Shown here: in pieces, positions 1-12,000 of the stretch
Position numbering within the stretch: the first letter of the stretch is position 1
Layout: the number at the start of each line of letters is the position of its first letter
Assembly: GCA_900618425.1 (NCBI GenBank)
Contig: UZAN01039493.1
Span: 79,036 to 143,035, forward strand
DNA: 64,000 nt
Origin: Echinostoma caproni
Lineage: Eukaryota; Platyhelminthes; Trematoda; Plagiorchiida; Echinostomatidae
Direction: 5' to 3'
The notes under the pieces: model-generated
The model's database searches: none
The model's input: the letters and a program-made list of their open reading frames with translations, nothing else
What the model was told of the DNA's origin: nothing
Made by a program: the position numbers and the translations under genes

Positions 1-103
1 AACTCACCACGGGTGTATCTCAACTGTCTCTCTTTTTGGTGTTGCACCTTAAATAAATAATCATTATTTTTGTTCTGTGTGTTTGCTGTCTGTTGTTTTT
101 CAG

Positions 104-184
104 GAAGCTCCTGCACGAATAACTTCACCGAAAGAAACGCAGTTCTCGATCACACTTCAACCAATAACGGAAGGCTCATCGCAG
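104..184 (+). CDS. Internal exon of an unidentified gene (disordered linker)
   Basis: An 81-nt exon-like segment lies between a polypyrimidine tract ending TTTTTCAG and a consensus donor GTAAGA. In the frame starting EAPARITSPKETQ it is open for 27 codons and is in phase 0 at both ends. The next exon-like segment (316-450) is open in the same phase, whereas the alternative frame of this exon runs into a stop there. The peptide is rich in Ser, Thr, Pro and Gln and looks disordered. The gene's 5' part would lie left of the window. No family is recognisable. Confidence 0.5.
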
Positions 185-315
185 GTAAGATGTTTGCGTC
201 TGTGGTCTTTAGTTTGTTCTATTGCATAAGTATTGCATCAGCTACACACATTTGATTCTTACGGGAAGTCAGTTTAAACTGATTAATGTTTGTTTTCGAT
301 TGGAATTATTTTTAG

Positions 316-450
316 TCTGGACCAAAACCGGAAGTTGGACAGCGTCGAGAGAAAAAATCCTCCACAAAGAATCATGTGGTATCACCGACCAATAACAAAC
401 ACTCATTCTCCGTATTTCTCTCCGGATCGCCGAATTCTGAGAACTGTGGA
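316..450 (+). CDS. Internal exon of the same unidentified gene (Ser/Lys-rich linker)
   Basis: A 135-nt exon-like segment follows an acceptor (ATTTTTAG) and ends at a GTATGT donor. It reads SGPKPEVGQRREKKSSTK and onward to SENCG, 45 codons, phase 0 to phase 0, so it joins the exon at 104-184 in frame across a 131-nt intron. The composition (basic, Ser/Asn-rich, no hydrophobic core) suggests a flexible inter-domain linker, for example in a signalling or scaffold protein. Function is not recognisable. The next exon of the gene was not found with certainty; 5828-6159 starts in a different phase, so at least one more exon would be needed to join them. Confidence 0.5.
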
Positions 451-859
451 GTATGTTGTCCTCTCCTTGGTTGGTTTCACGTCATATTTCGTATCTCTCG
501 GTGATCTGATTATTATGATTTTTCCTGCAAACTAATCCATATCAGTTCACTCGACCTCCATTCTATCATAGACTACGCTATATTGATCGTTTTTAATATT
601 TCACCCCCATAGTGATCATTTAAACACACATCGACTTCGGCCAACACGTCTTCAGATGTAAGACGTCTATTCCTGTATTGAAATCTCGCTAAGGCACCTC
701 CTGAATTTCTCGCAGTTTCTTTGCATGAATTTATTAACCGAAACTACCGATCAATGAAACTTTAGTTTTCCTGAGAGCTTGAAAAACAGTCTTGATCACC
801 GGATGTGTTCAATTCATGTGCTTTTTGATAACCGCATCAGCACTATACATACAATCAGA
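451..859 (+). other. Intron-like stretch, nothing recognised
   Basis: This follows the GTATGT donor at 451. No conserved coding frame, RNA or repeat was recognised. Confidence 0.3.
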
Positions 860-2240
860 TCACGTTTGATTAAAAGAGTTGAAGGTTTTGGGTAGACAAA
901 TACTTAGATCAAAGTTCACTAATTCGAGCTGAATTGGGTATAAAAGCATAGGGCGTAAACGTTGCAAGGGGAAGGAGACAGGGACACCTACCAGGGCAGC
1001 GCCAGGCTCGTCACGAATGCGGTCTGTTTGCGCAAATCGGAGGGCAAGTGCCTCAGTGAACCATATTGGACAAAAACCCTTCTGTCGTATCAAGACATGA
1101 AAGGCGTTCCCATTTTTGTTACACTCTTTACCATCCAATACATGATGGATGATTGACCCAGAGGCCAGGTTTTTCGGTACATTCTCCGTCATCATGATAA
1201 GCAATTCTCTCTCAGTTCTTCCTACCCACTTTCCACCGCAATTTCATCAAAAATGCTAAACCTAGAAGAAGGTAACTGAATGATCGGGTTTGTATAGAGT
1301 AAATTCAGTGAGCATTAGTTTAATGTCGTGCAGTACTGTGAGGGAGGCAGCGTTATAGGTTCTTGTTATTGCCTGTTTTAACCTGTACTGCATCTGCCTA
1401 TCATGTTGAACACTTCTAAACGGTATGTTGACAAAAACAGTTTTCTTTGAGGCTATATCACTCTGTTCTCGTATATTCAACCACATTACTTAGTTCGCAC
1501 TGAGATTTCTAGGATATTCGTTTTCGTGCAGTGCCATTGAAATGCAGCAAAAACCGAACCGTAATGTTTCACTGGAACAGATCATCCCGAATCTGTAGAA
1601 CAAACCTTGCAGTACGTCACAAACAATTGGACAGAAACTTCCAAAACAAATATACTGTCCCGTCCAAGTCTGCTTGTGATACACGGATTGGATGGGAGGG
1701 AGATCCGTTATCGAGTTTTATCAATTTGACATGCAGTAAATGAAAGAAAGTTTCAGATTCGAGCTTAACCCTGAATTTAATATTGTGATGAGACTGGTTG
1801 AGTTTTCTAAACAATACTTGTGCTTGTGTGTTGTCATTCAATACGACCAATCAGTCATCAGTATTATGGCCGTTGAAGTATCTTTTTATACACTGTTCAG
1901 TTTGGGGTCCTCCAACTTCCCCATGAAGATATATACAAAGACCGTTTTTATTGGACTTCCCATAGTTTCTTCATCAACTTGATGATAATAATATCCATTA
2001 AAATAGAAGTGTACATCTTTACCACATTGAAGCAATAATTGTCTATGTGATGAACTGCTGAATTCGTCCACATAGGAACGAACAATGTCCACAGTTCATC
2101 CAAGAGGAATATTTATGAATAAGGACCAAGCCTCATACGAGACCATGTGTATTAGAAACATTGAGGTCATGGATTTTTTCAACAAAATCAAACGAGCCTT
2201 TCAGAATGTAATTAGAAAACTTTTGCTGGATTGGTTGAAG
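860..2240 (-). mobile_element. Decayed Penelope-like element (PLE-1): reverse transcriptase, linker, C-terminal region
   Basis: Read on the minus strand, successive broken frames give the PLE protein in order. Around 2240-2093 comes SFDFVEKIHDLNVSN followed by LFINIPL. At 2092-1886 is LLLQCGKDVHFYFNG, then MGSPI and FMGKLED, the RT palm approach. At 1850-1617 is VVLNDNTQAQVLFRKLNQSH. At 1684-1490 is QTWTGQY with SSETL and NEYPRN. At 1486-1262 is VFVNIPFRS then AITRTYNAASL, the RT-to-endonuclease linker. At 1204-860 is a poorly preserved C-terminal part (EALALRFAQTDRIRD). Several stops and frameshifts separate these pieces and no intact YxDD box is readable, so the copy is dead. PLEs encode an RT related to telomerase, usually with a GIY-YIG nuclease. 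Confidence 0.8.
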
Positions 2241-5200
2241 GAGTTTGGTTAGTCATCGTGCTTATTTCTGTTGAGGTGCTCCAATCATAGATAGTATTGG
2301 CTGTAGAGGTATACCATCCCTGTGAACTTAAGGAAGCCAGTACAAACGAAGTAGCCGGAATCCTCGAGGGATAAGCTCCATAAGTACGGCAGTACTTATA
2401 TGGCTATCCCTATGTAACTAAAGCAATTCATACGACGAGAAAGCTCAGGAATAAATCTACTTTTATCTGAAATCACTTTTAGCATATTTCTGATATAATC
2501 ATGTTTACTCATAATGACAGCTCTAGATCTTTTGTCGGACCTCAAAATAACAATAGCTTCATTTTTCTAAGTTTTTCTGATACTTTCTAGTGATCTGACA
2601 TGACAATCGACACTCCCAGATCAGCATCACACTTTTCGTTGGCGAGATCTACTGTTTTAGATTTGAAGCGACTGAATGCATCACAAGACCTTCGCACTAG
2701 CACTGAAAGTTACTCGCACATATTTTCAAACTGCGCTTTGATGTTATTTCAATTAACCTTAGTGTGTGATACATAGAAGTTAAAACCAAGCAGGAAGGCC
2801 TTAATTTGTGATTGGCTGAGATAATATTTGATACGTCGATCACATACTTTTCCGGATTTGAAGGAAAATTGTCATGCTTACAGGCAGGAAATTCTTTTTC
2901 GGTTCTCGAGCTGGTTTGTTTTTTAAGTCGTGCAAGAGGTTGAAGAATATTATTTGACACCCAAGAAGTACACCATCCAAAATCAATTCGATCTTTCTGA
3001 CCATCGTCTGCAATTCCTTTATACGATAAACAGAAACTTCAAGTAACAAATCCTTTGATCATGGTGCTTATTATTGCTCTCGTGAAAATTTTAAAGAGAA
3101 CTGGAGGCATGGAATTTTCATTATTATATAGCAACGCTTTTGTTATTGCTGAACACGAAATAAATTATGAGTTAAATCCGGTTTCCATAATTCGCTGTAA
3201 CAAGATAAATGATCAGACAACTAATTGTTCTCGGAGCATCCCAAAGAATAACCGGTATTTATGTGAATTGAAAACCCAGGGGAAGTGAAATCGATGAGAA
3301 TGCAGCGATAGCTTAGCAATATGTGCTCGCATGTTAGGGCAAAGTGAAAACATGTAAGTTGTCATTTGACCCATGAATGCGAACAGATCCTGAGTGTCTC
3401 TCATTGATCTTTGTCGCCGATGTGGTGTTGGTGTTTCCGAATATGAGGATGGAAATTGGGAGAGCAGGATAAGAACCGAAAGTTTTGGCGCATTGTCACT
3501 GCTCTGGGAATCTCCAACTGAGAACACCTAATCGCATCATCACGGTGAATAACGAATGAAAAGTCTGGATCCGGAATAAACCAGCGGCATACATTGGAAA
3601 AGAACCGTTTTAACAAGCCAGTATTTTTTCGGGGCTTATCAACTAGCTTATAACTTGCATCAGATTTTATGGAAAAAGGTTAACATAATCAATTTTGAAT
3701 GATCTTTTTGGAAGCTTACATCTGCTTGCAGTTCAGGTGGAAAGTATTGGCTTCAAAGGTCATCTGATCAAAGATACCAAACCGAGACTTGAGAAACTAT
3801 CTTTTCTAGCTGCACTTTCGAATCGTTCATTGATTCATATATATTCAGCACCTAACGTAGAAATTAAACACTTAATTTCAAAATCTGATCTGAAATGAAG
3901 CACTGAGACTGTCTGACTTTTGTAAACGGCTAAAAAACCGAGCCACATTTGGGCCACATGTAGGCATAAACTTTGAACGAATCAAGTACACTATTAGTTT
4001 CGTTACACAGATCTGATTAAAGTAATTCACAACCAATTTAGACAAATGAAGAGATGATTCACATCACTTCTGTTACTCCTGTTAATCCTGATTGTTCGTC
4101 ACGTGAATGAATATCTTACTTTAACCGCGTTGTTTCGTACAATGGAAAAAATCCGACTGAAGAGATGGTCAGTTTTTCAACTCAACTAAGGCTTAACACT
4201 GTTATGTCTCGCTTTGCTTCATGATATCACTTGTGCTTACGTGATAACTCAGTAGGATCGCGGGTGCCGTACAAATTGTTTTAAATCACTGAGCAATTAT
4301 GTGATTCTTTCTTACTGATCTTCCCTAACGGTTTTAACTTCTTTTCTGAACGTTGGGTTTTTTTGATGTGCATCACTGTGCTAAGTTATGCAACATTACT
4401 AGTCAAATGCTACACCAGGAAAAAAACAGAGTTAGAAAATATGTCCCGCGCATTTAGATCATTATGGTCGATATTATTAATTTAATCGCAAAATCAAATA
4501 TGTACTGAATTATTTGTTGAAAACAAGGAAATCCTGAGATCAGAAAATGTATGCACTAGCATGAAGTGAAACATTGAAAACTGGAACAACAGGTGTTGGT
4601 ACCTATCCCATTTAATCTTTCCAACTACGTCACCTACAAAACAGCTAATAAACTTGGCTATTTTTCTCAGTACTCAAGATAGGACTACTTGAGGAATTGG
4701 GTCATTGGAACACACTGCAACGGAACTAGAATGAATCCGGCCGTGAGTTTTGCTCACGCGGTTGTCTATTCCTACCCCAAATGGCTCGGACTTGACAAAC
4801 ACCACAGAATAAATTAAACATGCCTCATTTGTACATTTCTGGATTAACACCTTTGACAAATTTGATAATGTAATAGGGAAATGTGCGATGCGCTTTCGTG
4901 TGTCTTCCCCATCAAGGTGTTTATATACAAGTCAATTGTAGACTCAGAGAAGATAGTTTCAATCTTCTGGTAACCTCAGGCGCTTTCGAGGTTGCTCTCC
5001 TTTATGCTTGGTTGTGTCTTGGAATCGAGAACAAACGTTAGCATTGCTGGTAAAACCTTTAATAAAAGTTGACTGACAACTACGTTTAATCCACAATTAC
5101 ATAACTAGTTTGAATTCACATGAACCAATATTGGGTATGACCCACAATTCAAGGTCGAAAGCCAGGGTATAAATATTCTGTTTATTCACACATCTTCACA

Positions 5201-5827
5201 GTGTTTCCTCAAATTCACCAATGTTTGCTGCGTGGCTAATTCTACCGTGTAACGCATGGAACGATATTGTCATTTGTAAATTGTAGTTTCCTCGCGGCCG
5301 GCAAACAGTCACGACGAGTCTGCGGGTACATCGAATTTATCCCAAACCTCCTCGTTTGCGTCGGGAAGCAGTTGAAGGCAAACCAGGTAAATTGATCAAC
5401 CAGCCATCTGTGTGCGTATTTACTCTCGGTTTAGCTTTTCTCACATCCCCAATTGCGCAGTAAACAGTGAGTAGGTGCGCGAGTATCACTGCGTCCGTTA
5501 TTCTGCCTTCGATGGTTTTAAGTTGTCTTACAGTTAAATGCGCTGTATTCATTTTCGAGATGTGCTTTCTTTGGTAATTTTAGAAACACTAATCAATAGA
5601 CCATCTGCGAATACCTGTAGGTCGACTTTTGTGATAGATAACCATCAAATATAATATTGATTATGTTCAGATTTCAGAATCTCAATCGTCCATACAATAA
5701 AGCGGTCATCCGACCAAATGGAAAATAATTTTCTAATTTCTACCGAGTGGTTTAGTTATATCTTTGAATGTGCGTCTCAAAAATGTTCAATTTAACTGCA
5801 TTACCTTTATTCTTTTTTCCATTTTAG
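2241..5827. other. No supported gene; intron or intergenic
   Basis: Open frames here (for example 3055-3288 +, 3213-3527 -, 5337-5552 -) show no recognisable family, no good splice context and no repeat match inside the window. I see nothing else to annotate. Confidence 0.4.
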
Positions 5828-6159
5828 TCCCCCGTCCATCATCTGAAATAATTCGACCGTTAAAGCCATTTGTGAAGCCAGATGGAAAGCCAGTGAGCAA
5901 CCGATTTGTTACCAAACCAATGAACAATGCCGAACTGCCTGAAAACAAAGGGATAGAGATTAAGGATGCATTTGACACCCTGAATGCAAATATTCAAAGT
6001 ATAATTCTACGGCTGCACGACTTCAACGTGATTCCCGGAGGACCGTGGCGGGGAATAATTTACCTGGTTATCAAGAAGACCATAGTCATCTCCGACATTA
6101 TTCTCAAAATAGAAGAATGTCTCAAAATCTCATCCGACAGAAAAACTAGTGGATTTGAA
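5828..6159 (+). CDS. Exon of an unidentified gene; helical segment after a Pro/Lys-rich linker
   Basis: A 332-nt segment follows a strong acceptor (CTTTTTTCCATTTTAG) and ends at a GTAAGA donor. It is open in the frame entered with one base from the previous exon and leaves in phase 0. The first ~45 residues are Pro/Lys-rich (PRPSSEIIRPLKPFVKPDGK). The next ~65 have spaced hydrophobics (DAFDTLNANIQSIILRLHDF, then IPGGPW, then IKKTIVISDIILKIEECL) that suggest two long amphipathic helices joined by a Gly-Pro turn. A linker followed by a helical bundle recalls C-terminal bundle domains of adhesion or scaffold proteins (FAT-like), but that is only a structural impression. It may be the same gene as 104-450; entry phase 1 does not match the phase 0 exit at 450, so another exon would be required. 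Confidence 0.5.
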
Positions 6160-7070
6160 GTAAGATTTATTCTAGCATTAGAACTCATTATTCGGTCGGT
6201 TGCCTACCACTTTCTGACATAAATATTTGTTATTTAACAACACGGACAGAAGTAAACTAGATCTGAAATATCATTTGACGGTTGTTTTATAACAGTAATA
6301 TTTGAAATTAACTCTGGTTTATGATTTCATCGCAGTTAGTAGTTATACATATTTACCGGTTTCACTGATAATAAATCTTTAAGGTTGCTAATTACCGCTA
6401 AAACGTTTCCTAAAGGTAAGCAGCGTAGTACCACACCAACATAGAGCAACACACGTTTTATTGAACATTTTCCAGCTCCCATGGAAGGAAATGAATAAGT
6501 AAACGGCAAATTTAGTAGTTATTCGATTTCCAATAGGTAAATTTAAATGTAGCCCGTCGGTAGACCGATGAGCAAACAGTGCGGTACCACACAGACAGGC
6601 AGGCAGGTAGTTAGGACAACAAGTGACAAAAATCTCACACGACATCCGAGTTTGGTTGACAAGGCATTTAAACAGCCACCAAATCAATCAGCGCGTACAG
6701 TCCAATGCTAGCATCTGACTGGCTGGAGCCGGTTGTTTTGGCATAGAGTCAGTCCACATGGCGTCAGTGCTTGAGCTTGTAATAGCAGGCAGCAACTGTG
6801 AATCAATTGAATAATCAATCCCGTCACGAGTATGGATGGCAAACATCAGTGAATTGTAAAACACAACACCACAGAATGACTTGATGCTGCTTTTGGTGCA
6901 TTTTTCAGAACACTAAGTGACAGCGGTTAGTACTCAATGCGGTCTTTACTTTCAAGTCATTTCCCGCATCCTCTCATCAATAAACTGAAACAATAACTTT
7001 ATACGAGACCGCGACGTAAACTGTATTTTTCTAATAGAAGATCCAGCAAACTAATTTCAAAATGTCAATT
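6160..7070. other. Intron-like stretch, nothing firm
   Basis: Starts at the GTAAGA donor of the preceding exon. A minus-strand frame at 6388-6687 is Cys/Trp-rich and not recognisable. A short GGCA-type tract occurs near 6594-6605. No gene is supported. Confidence 0.3.
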
Positions 7071-7074
7071 AAGG

Positions 7075-7139
7075 CTACGCATGGACGCCGCCTACGCTTT
7101 GTACGCGCACGCTCTACCAGCTGAGCTACGAGGCCACAC
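7075..7139 (-). repeat. tRNA-like head (tRNA pseudogene or SINE head), T-arm missing
   Basis: The minus strand reads GGCCTCGTAGCTCAGCTGGT then AGAGCG, a canonical acceptor and D-arm with a perfect pol III A-box. A five-pair anticodon-like stem (one wobble) with a seven-base loop GTACAAA follows; its anticodon would be ACA. No B-box or T-arm follows where one is required, so this is not a functional tRNA gene. It is more likely a tRNA-derived SINE head or pseudogene. Confidence 0.5.
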
Positions 7140-9109
7140 CGATAGCACTGATCTTTTCAAATTCGAATTTGCCCATCCAACTTACAGAGGCATATGGCAT
7201 CCACTAATTAGCATGTAAGGTGACTGCCCAGACAGGTTTTCCTTAGAATTCACCGGAGTTCACCAAGGCTACGGAAATTTTACCATACCAAACAAACTTA
7301 AAATCTGCCAAACATCCATTTGCACAATTAAAGCTACGTCTTAGCAATGATGAAGTACTTGAAAAGAATAGAGTTTATTGAAAGAACACTTTATTGCATA
7401 ATCTCAGCTGAAGTACGTAAATCATTTAACCTTTTCTTAATGGCATGATTCATAATTAGGCCAAAGCATACCAACCCGTTCCTGTGTGGACATTTTATGC
7501 GTGTTCACTTTTTGTTGTTTCAAATCGAGCAGAATATAGTCCGAAAATGTCGTCAAATATAAAAGTGCTTTATTTTGATTAAAACCTTTATTAAATAAAA
7601 TTAAAATCTTTTATTTAATTTAAAATGGTAAGTGGCAAGAACTCGCTTGAAACAACCGTTACCCAGTCAGTTATATCAAAACTTCTCCTGTCAGAGTACT
7701 CGTGATGAATGAGCTTCGCCAGATGTCGCAAAATTGACTATGGTAAAACACGTACCACGTGGTCTAGAAAAGATCGTTTGCAGTATGAAAAAAGAAATTC
7801 ATTTGCAAAGTACGCATAGTTTCCTTTAGTTTCACTGGTGTCATTTACGCAGATCGCCATGCGTTCTGACATCTCTGAATTCGTGTGATTTACTACTAAT
7901 TATCGAGATTTATTAATTTGCAGTTTCTACCAGCGAATGAAACACGCTCCCATTCTCGTTTCATCGTTCCCTCAGATTCCCACCAATTGAAAACACTGTT
8001 ATCGCAGTAAGCAAGAGTAACATTACCCCAGGAAGCAAACCAAATTTTATTCACCGCCAAGTGATTAGAGTTGATTTATGGGTTACCTTATGATTAGCCC
8101 ACTTTTAGGTCATGAAAATGGTTGTAAGATCATTGAATATTTATCGAACGATAATTTGATATCCTCAGTACAACGCAGAAAACGGGAATTGTTAATTTGA
8201 GCATCTTGTTTGCAGCTGTATGACGCTCCAATTTACTCAGACCTGGAGTTGAATGCTTCCAAGTATACGGTTCACCGGATTAGCTGGTAATTGTGCGCAG
8301 ATGACCTCGGGAGGATGGTTCCTTCAAATTATCCACCACTACTACTTATGAGTAACTGTGATATAAACTCGAAAACACGAGGAAAGATTTTATTGGACGC
8401 AACAAAGGTGTAAGATTGAGGTAACTTTTTGAAGAAAAACATAAATCGCATTTGTTAAAAGGATCTTTCAAAGGATTATCGAAATTCTGAGTCTATCCTT
8501 TCTAGGGTTTCCATATATAAATATGCATAATGTCAAAAGACAAAAAGAAAGCGAACAAGCATTTTTCCGAACTTGGTACTCGGGTACTTGCAGTTTACAA
8601 TGCGATTGCTCCATCGTTTCACATCGTCTCATCCCTCTCACTCGTGAACTTAGCCAATTAAATTACCTCTGACCCTTTCTGTGATCTGACTGAATCATAG
8701 GCCGTTATCTGTGGCACTCGGAATCCCTCACACCAACACGAGACTGTCTGATTACCGACTTGTATGTTTGGAAAGGTCTTGTCGCATCCAGTCCACCCGA
8801 GTGCTGATGACACTCCTGCTGCACAGTCGAAGTTCACTGGGCTTGCCTAAGACTCACGGCTGTAAACAGAGTGTGGTTTCTTGCTCGGGTTAGCTGGGAA
8901 AGCACCAGGTCCCTTGTTGCCCCTGAACCTTCCGACCGTTCGATAAATGAACCCGATCGATCGTGTGATTTTCGGCCCGGTACAGAAAGTTAGAAAAGAA
9001 CGTGATTGGTTCAAGGTAAATGGAAAAAATAACAAGGTCTGTCGAATCTGTCAATTTGCAATGATTTTTTATTCACGCGCGATGTATCACGCCATACTCC
9101 GTCATCACC
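7140..9109. other. No supported gene
   Basis: AT-rich sequence with scattered short frames. The frame at 8711-8893 (+) is Ser/Leu/Arg-rich and could be a decayed mobile-element piece, but I could not tie it to a family. No RNA or repeat match within the window was found. Confidence 0.3.
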
Positions 9110-9810
9110 ATTTGGTTGAGGTCATAGTTCGATTTGTCCCGTAGTTTGGGGCAGGGCCAAATCAACTGCAGAGTGTTAATCATTTTCTGGATTTTGTATA
9201 GTAGTGGATACTGATTGCTAAGTGACTTTACCGAACATACTCTGACTTGTTTTGGGGCATTTTGTAGACAACTTTACATGCATTATCTATCTGGTACGTG
9301 GTGTCAGCTAGTTGGGACACGATTGCACTTGTTATTGTTTTCTTCCATTTCGCGCCTATCCGAGTTGGTTTGTGGTCTCTGATCTATTCTGCAAATTGTC
9401 TCATCGCTCGTCCTACGTGACCTGCCAAACATGTGTTGGTGAACAAATGTGCATTCATGGACAAGGCAATGAGAGACAGCACATTCTTAAAGTTTGTGTA
9501 GAGCTCTGACTGGCTTGTAAACGTAACATTTACAGTGGCATCTGGGTACGTTCGTGTGATGGCTTCGCACAAACGTCTTTAATACATCAATAACTCTCCT
9601 TCCTACAAGAATTGTTCTTTCTTTTGAACTGTAAATGTTTTGGGTGATTTTGGCCTTTTTTGTGTTTTCTCACTGTCCTCCGGGCATCCATGATTCAGGA
9701 GTATGGGTTTGATAGTTCTTGATTCTTCCTCCACTGAATCCGTGGAAGAGATCTCCCGGGTTCTCAAAGACAGATACCATGTTAAGTTGCCTCTATATTT
9801 CATCAGAACA
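9110..9810 (-). mobile_element. Decayed Penelope-like element (PLE-2): RT linker and GIY-YIG endonuclease region
   Basis: On the minus strand, 9803-9603 gives STDSVEEESRTIKPILLNHG followed by PKTFTVQKKEQFL, the PLE linker after the RT. Then 9572-9384 gives AITRTYPDATVNV, with HLFTNTCLAGHVGRAMRQF matching the Cys pair and the Y/H-V-G-R core of the GIY-YIG nuclease. Downstream in another frame come IRDHKPTRIGAKWKK, TSAIVSQLADTTYQ and VVYKMPQN, the remaining nuclease motifs. The frame changes at least twice. The RT itself is absent, so this is a 5'-truncated dead copy. Confidence 0.75.
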
Positions 9811-10014
9811 GAACTTTAAAAGTGAATGTATTGCCCGCTGCTAGGTAATTTGTAAAAATCTAAAGGCATAACTTTTCATTTGGTCCCCTCTTGAGAAAAC
9901 GAAAGGTATACCCAACTTCTGTTTCGTTCGTGAAGCTGATTGACGGACGATCTCAGTCAAAATGATCCAATTTTACGTCTGATAAAACGTTTTTATCCGA
10001 TAGGATAAAAGTAT

Positions 10015-10150
10015 TGCCGACATAATATAGGTGTTGGTGAGTTCTCCAAGCTGGAAGTGTTGTTCGCAGACGTTTCGTAGACAAGCTAGGCAACATCATC
10101 AGTGCGACTTCGGGGAAGCGCCAGTCTCCTATGCGACCAAGCTTATATAG
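10015..10150 (-). mobile_element. Fragment of the C-terminal/3' region of a second PLE lineage
   Basis: The minus strand contains GATGATGTTGCCTAGCTTGT followed by ACGAAACGTCTGCGAACAAC. It aligns with the minus-strand fragments at 22990-23300 and 41187-41301, whose protein reads DDVTSAGDE..N.LPSSTNRRNGI. The frame is broken here. Judged by sequence similarity between the three fragments and by the typical end of PLE ORFs. Confidence 0.55.
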
Positions 10151-10429
10151 TTCTGGTCGAGGGTTTCAATCAGATATTTCCTTCCCTCTATTTTTATTGG
10201 CCAACATCTGCAACCCGAGCTAATATCATTCCAAAACATTTCTTATGACGGCGGTATAGTAGGAGTTGATGGGTAATGTCCTGTAGTTGGCCGTTTTCCA
10301 GTTTGTCTAAGAACAGCCTAATCATCAGTATCGTACAATGAAATACAGTAAAGTGAAACTCACTGATCGCTGCCAAACTCGCAATGCATGCAAGGTGATA
10401 GTGTTATTATTTAATTTTTTATTCATTTG

Positions 10430-10626
10430 AGCTGACTACTTTTAGGACTTCAAGTTCACACACAATCCTGAGTTCATCGATTCAACCATACACTCGGAAA
10501 CACTGGACTTCAGTTTAGCTCTTATTGGAGCTCATCAGTAGTGCATATCCACCATCCCGTCCGGGAATTGAACTCCGGATCCATCGCATGGAAGGTGTGT
10601 GTTGCCACTGTGCCAACTAGCTCAAA
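10430..10626 (-). repeat. SINE-A copy 1 (tRNA-derived)
   Basis: Read on the minus strand the element starts with a tRNA-like head (TAGTTGGCACAGTGGCAAC, an A-box type sequence, then GGAGTTCAATTCCCGG, a B-box/T-loop). The body follows with GAGCTCCAATAAGAGC and a stretch ending ATGGTTGAATCGATGAACTC. An A/T-rich tail lies near 10430-10445. Three other copies occur at 10728-10955, 39085-39228 and 63195-63395. Confidence 0.75.
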
Positions 10627-10727
10627 CCATGGCTGAACCAAATTGTCAATTCATGTTTGTTCACGTGTCGCCTTCAGTGATAGTCAGTTCATTTTGGCCC
10701 GACAACAACAAAGGGAGACACAGATGA

Positions 10728-10955
10728 CGTACAGTTAACTGGTAACTGGTAACACACACGCCTCCCATGCGATGGGTCCGAAGCTCAAATCCTGGACGGG
10801 ACGGTGGATATACACTACCGATGAGCTCCAATAAGAGTGAAACGCGAGTCTAGTGCTTACGAGTGTATGGTTGAATCGATGAACTGAGGATGGTGCGTGA
10901 AGGTAAAGTCCGAAGGATAGTCAGCTCAACTCAATAAAAATCAATTATCCCACAC
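10728..10955 (+). repeat. SINE-A copy 2, head-to-head with copy 1
   Basis: Same element as 10430-10626 but on the + strand. It begins near AACTGGTAACACACACGCCT, has the B-box-like GAAGCTCAAATCCTGG, the body GAGCTCCAATAAGAG and a tail AATAAAAATCAATTA. The two copies face each other with about 100 bp between their heads, so the pair forms a long imperfect inverted repeat. Confidence 0.75.
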
Positions 10956-11814
10956 CACTAGTCACAATGAATTGTGAGTCATATTGAAATCTTTAAATTG
11001 AACAGAGATTGGACGTAGTTTGAATAGTAAAGGAGGTGAATCTCTATGGTCAACACAGAGTACACAATCGAACTCTGCATTCATACCGTTTCAAGCAGTT
11101 TGGTCTGCTAAGAAATGACAACAAGAAAGTCACTGCTGTCGATTGGTTGCCACATTTTGCTATGTCTCCAGCTAATCAGTTGCGGCGTCTTTCGGGCCCT
11201 AATCTGGAAGGCGTGTTACACCTACTACACCTAATGCATCTGTGCATTTCTTCATGCTTCGTCTCCACGTCATCTGTTGACCTCCACGTGGCTTCCTCCA
11301 GCCCGGAGTTGTCCAAACTGGCTGATGTGTTCTTTGTCTTTGATCGCATCAGCCAGAAGCGGAAGGAGTGAGAAATCTATGACTGCACCATTCGTATCTC
11401 TGTAAATTGTGATGTTACAAGAAAATTGTATGTAAAATGTGCAACTTCCTCTAAGTTTATGGTTAGAATTCCTATTTCTTTGCTTTGCTCATCGATGGGT
11501 TATGACATTGTCTCAAAAGTTGCACGTTTGCAACAGATGATTTTATGTCCTGTAAACTCACTTTCGGGGCCTTGAACGTCCTTATCTCGAATCAAATTGA
11601 CATATTCGAAAGTATCTCACAAGGTGTGCTAGCAGATTTTCGTCCTGATCTGATCCAGGAGTTTTAGCACTTAGCGAGCATTGGAGTGAAAAGGCGCTTT
11701 TCGCATATCAAACTCCGGCCGAAATGCCATTCCGATGTTATGTAATTCGTAGGCCATGTAGTCCAGGTGTATGGGTCCCGTTTGATTTTTGTTGTTGACT
11801 GTCCGATTTGGATA
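10956..11814. other. No supported gene
   Basis: A 111-codon frame at 11036-11371 (+) is Ser/Leu/His-rich (for example LHLLHLMHLCISS). It lacks splice sites or a recognisable domain and is not called. Nothing else was recognised. Confidence 0.3.
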
Positions 11815-12000
11815 GGTGGGCGATGGAGCTTAGATGGTTAAGGTCATGCATAGTGGTTGCAAGGAAATTCTGAGTTCAAATCGCCTCCCATATTCCCCAT
11901 TTATGTATTGTCCCAAGCAGTCTTTATATTACCACGTCCCCCTTCCTGAAAGTGGGCTAAAAATATAATACTCCACATGTATATTCAATAAACCAAAGAG
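11815..12000 (+). repeat. SINE-C copy 1 (tRNA-derived)
   Basis: The tRNA-like head is GGGCGATGGAGCTTAGATGG then TTAAGG (A-box region), with TGAGTTCAAATCGCC as the B-box. The element ends with CCCCCTTCCTGAAAGTGGG and a tail GTATATTCAATAAACC. The tail matches the copy at 60915-61100 (CCCCTCCTGAAA followed by GTGTATTCAATAAAATGAAG). Pol III-type promoter boxes inside the head support a SINE. Confidence 0.65.

Noticed and set aside
11036..11371. 111-codon + strand frame
   Set aside because: Ser/Leu/His-rich, no splice sites and no recognisable family; probably chance or a decayed repeat.
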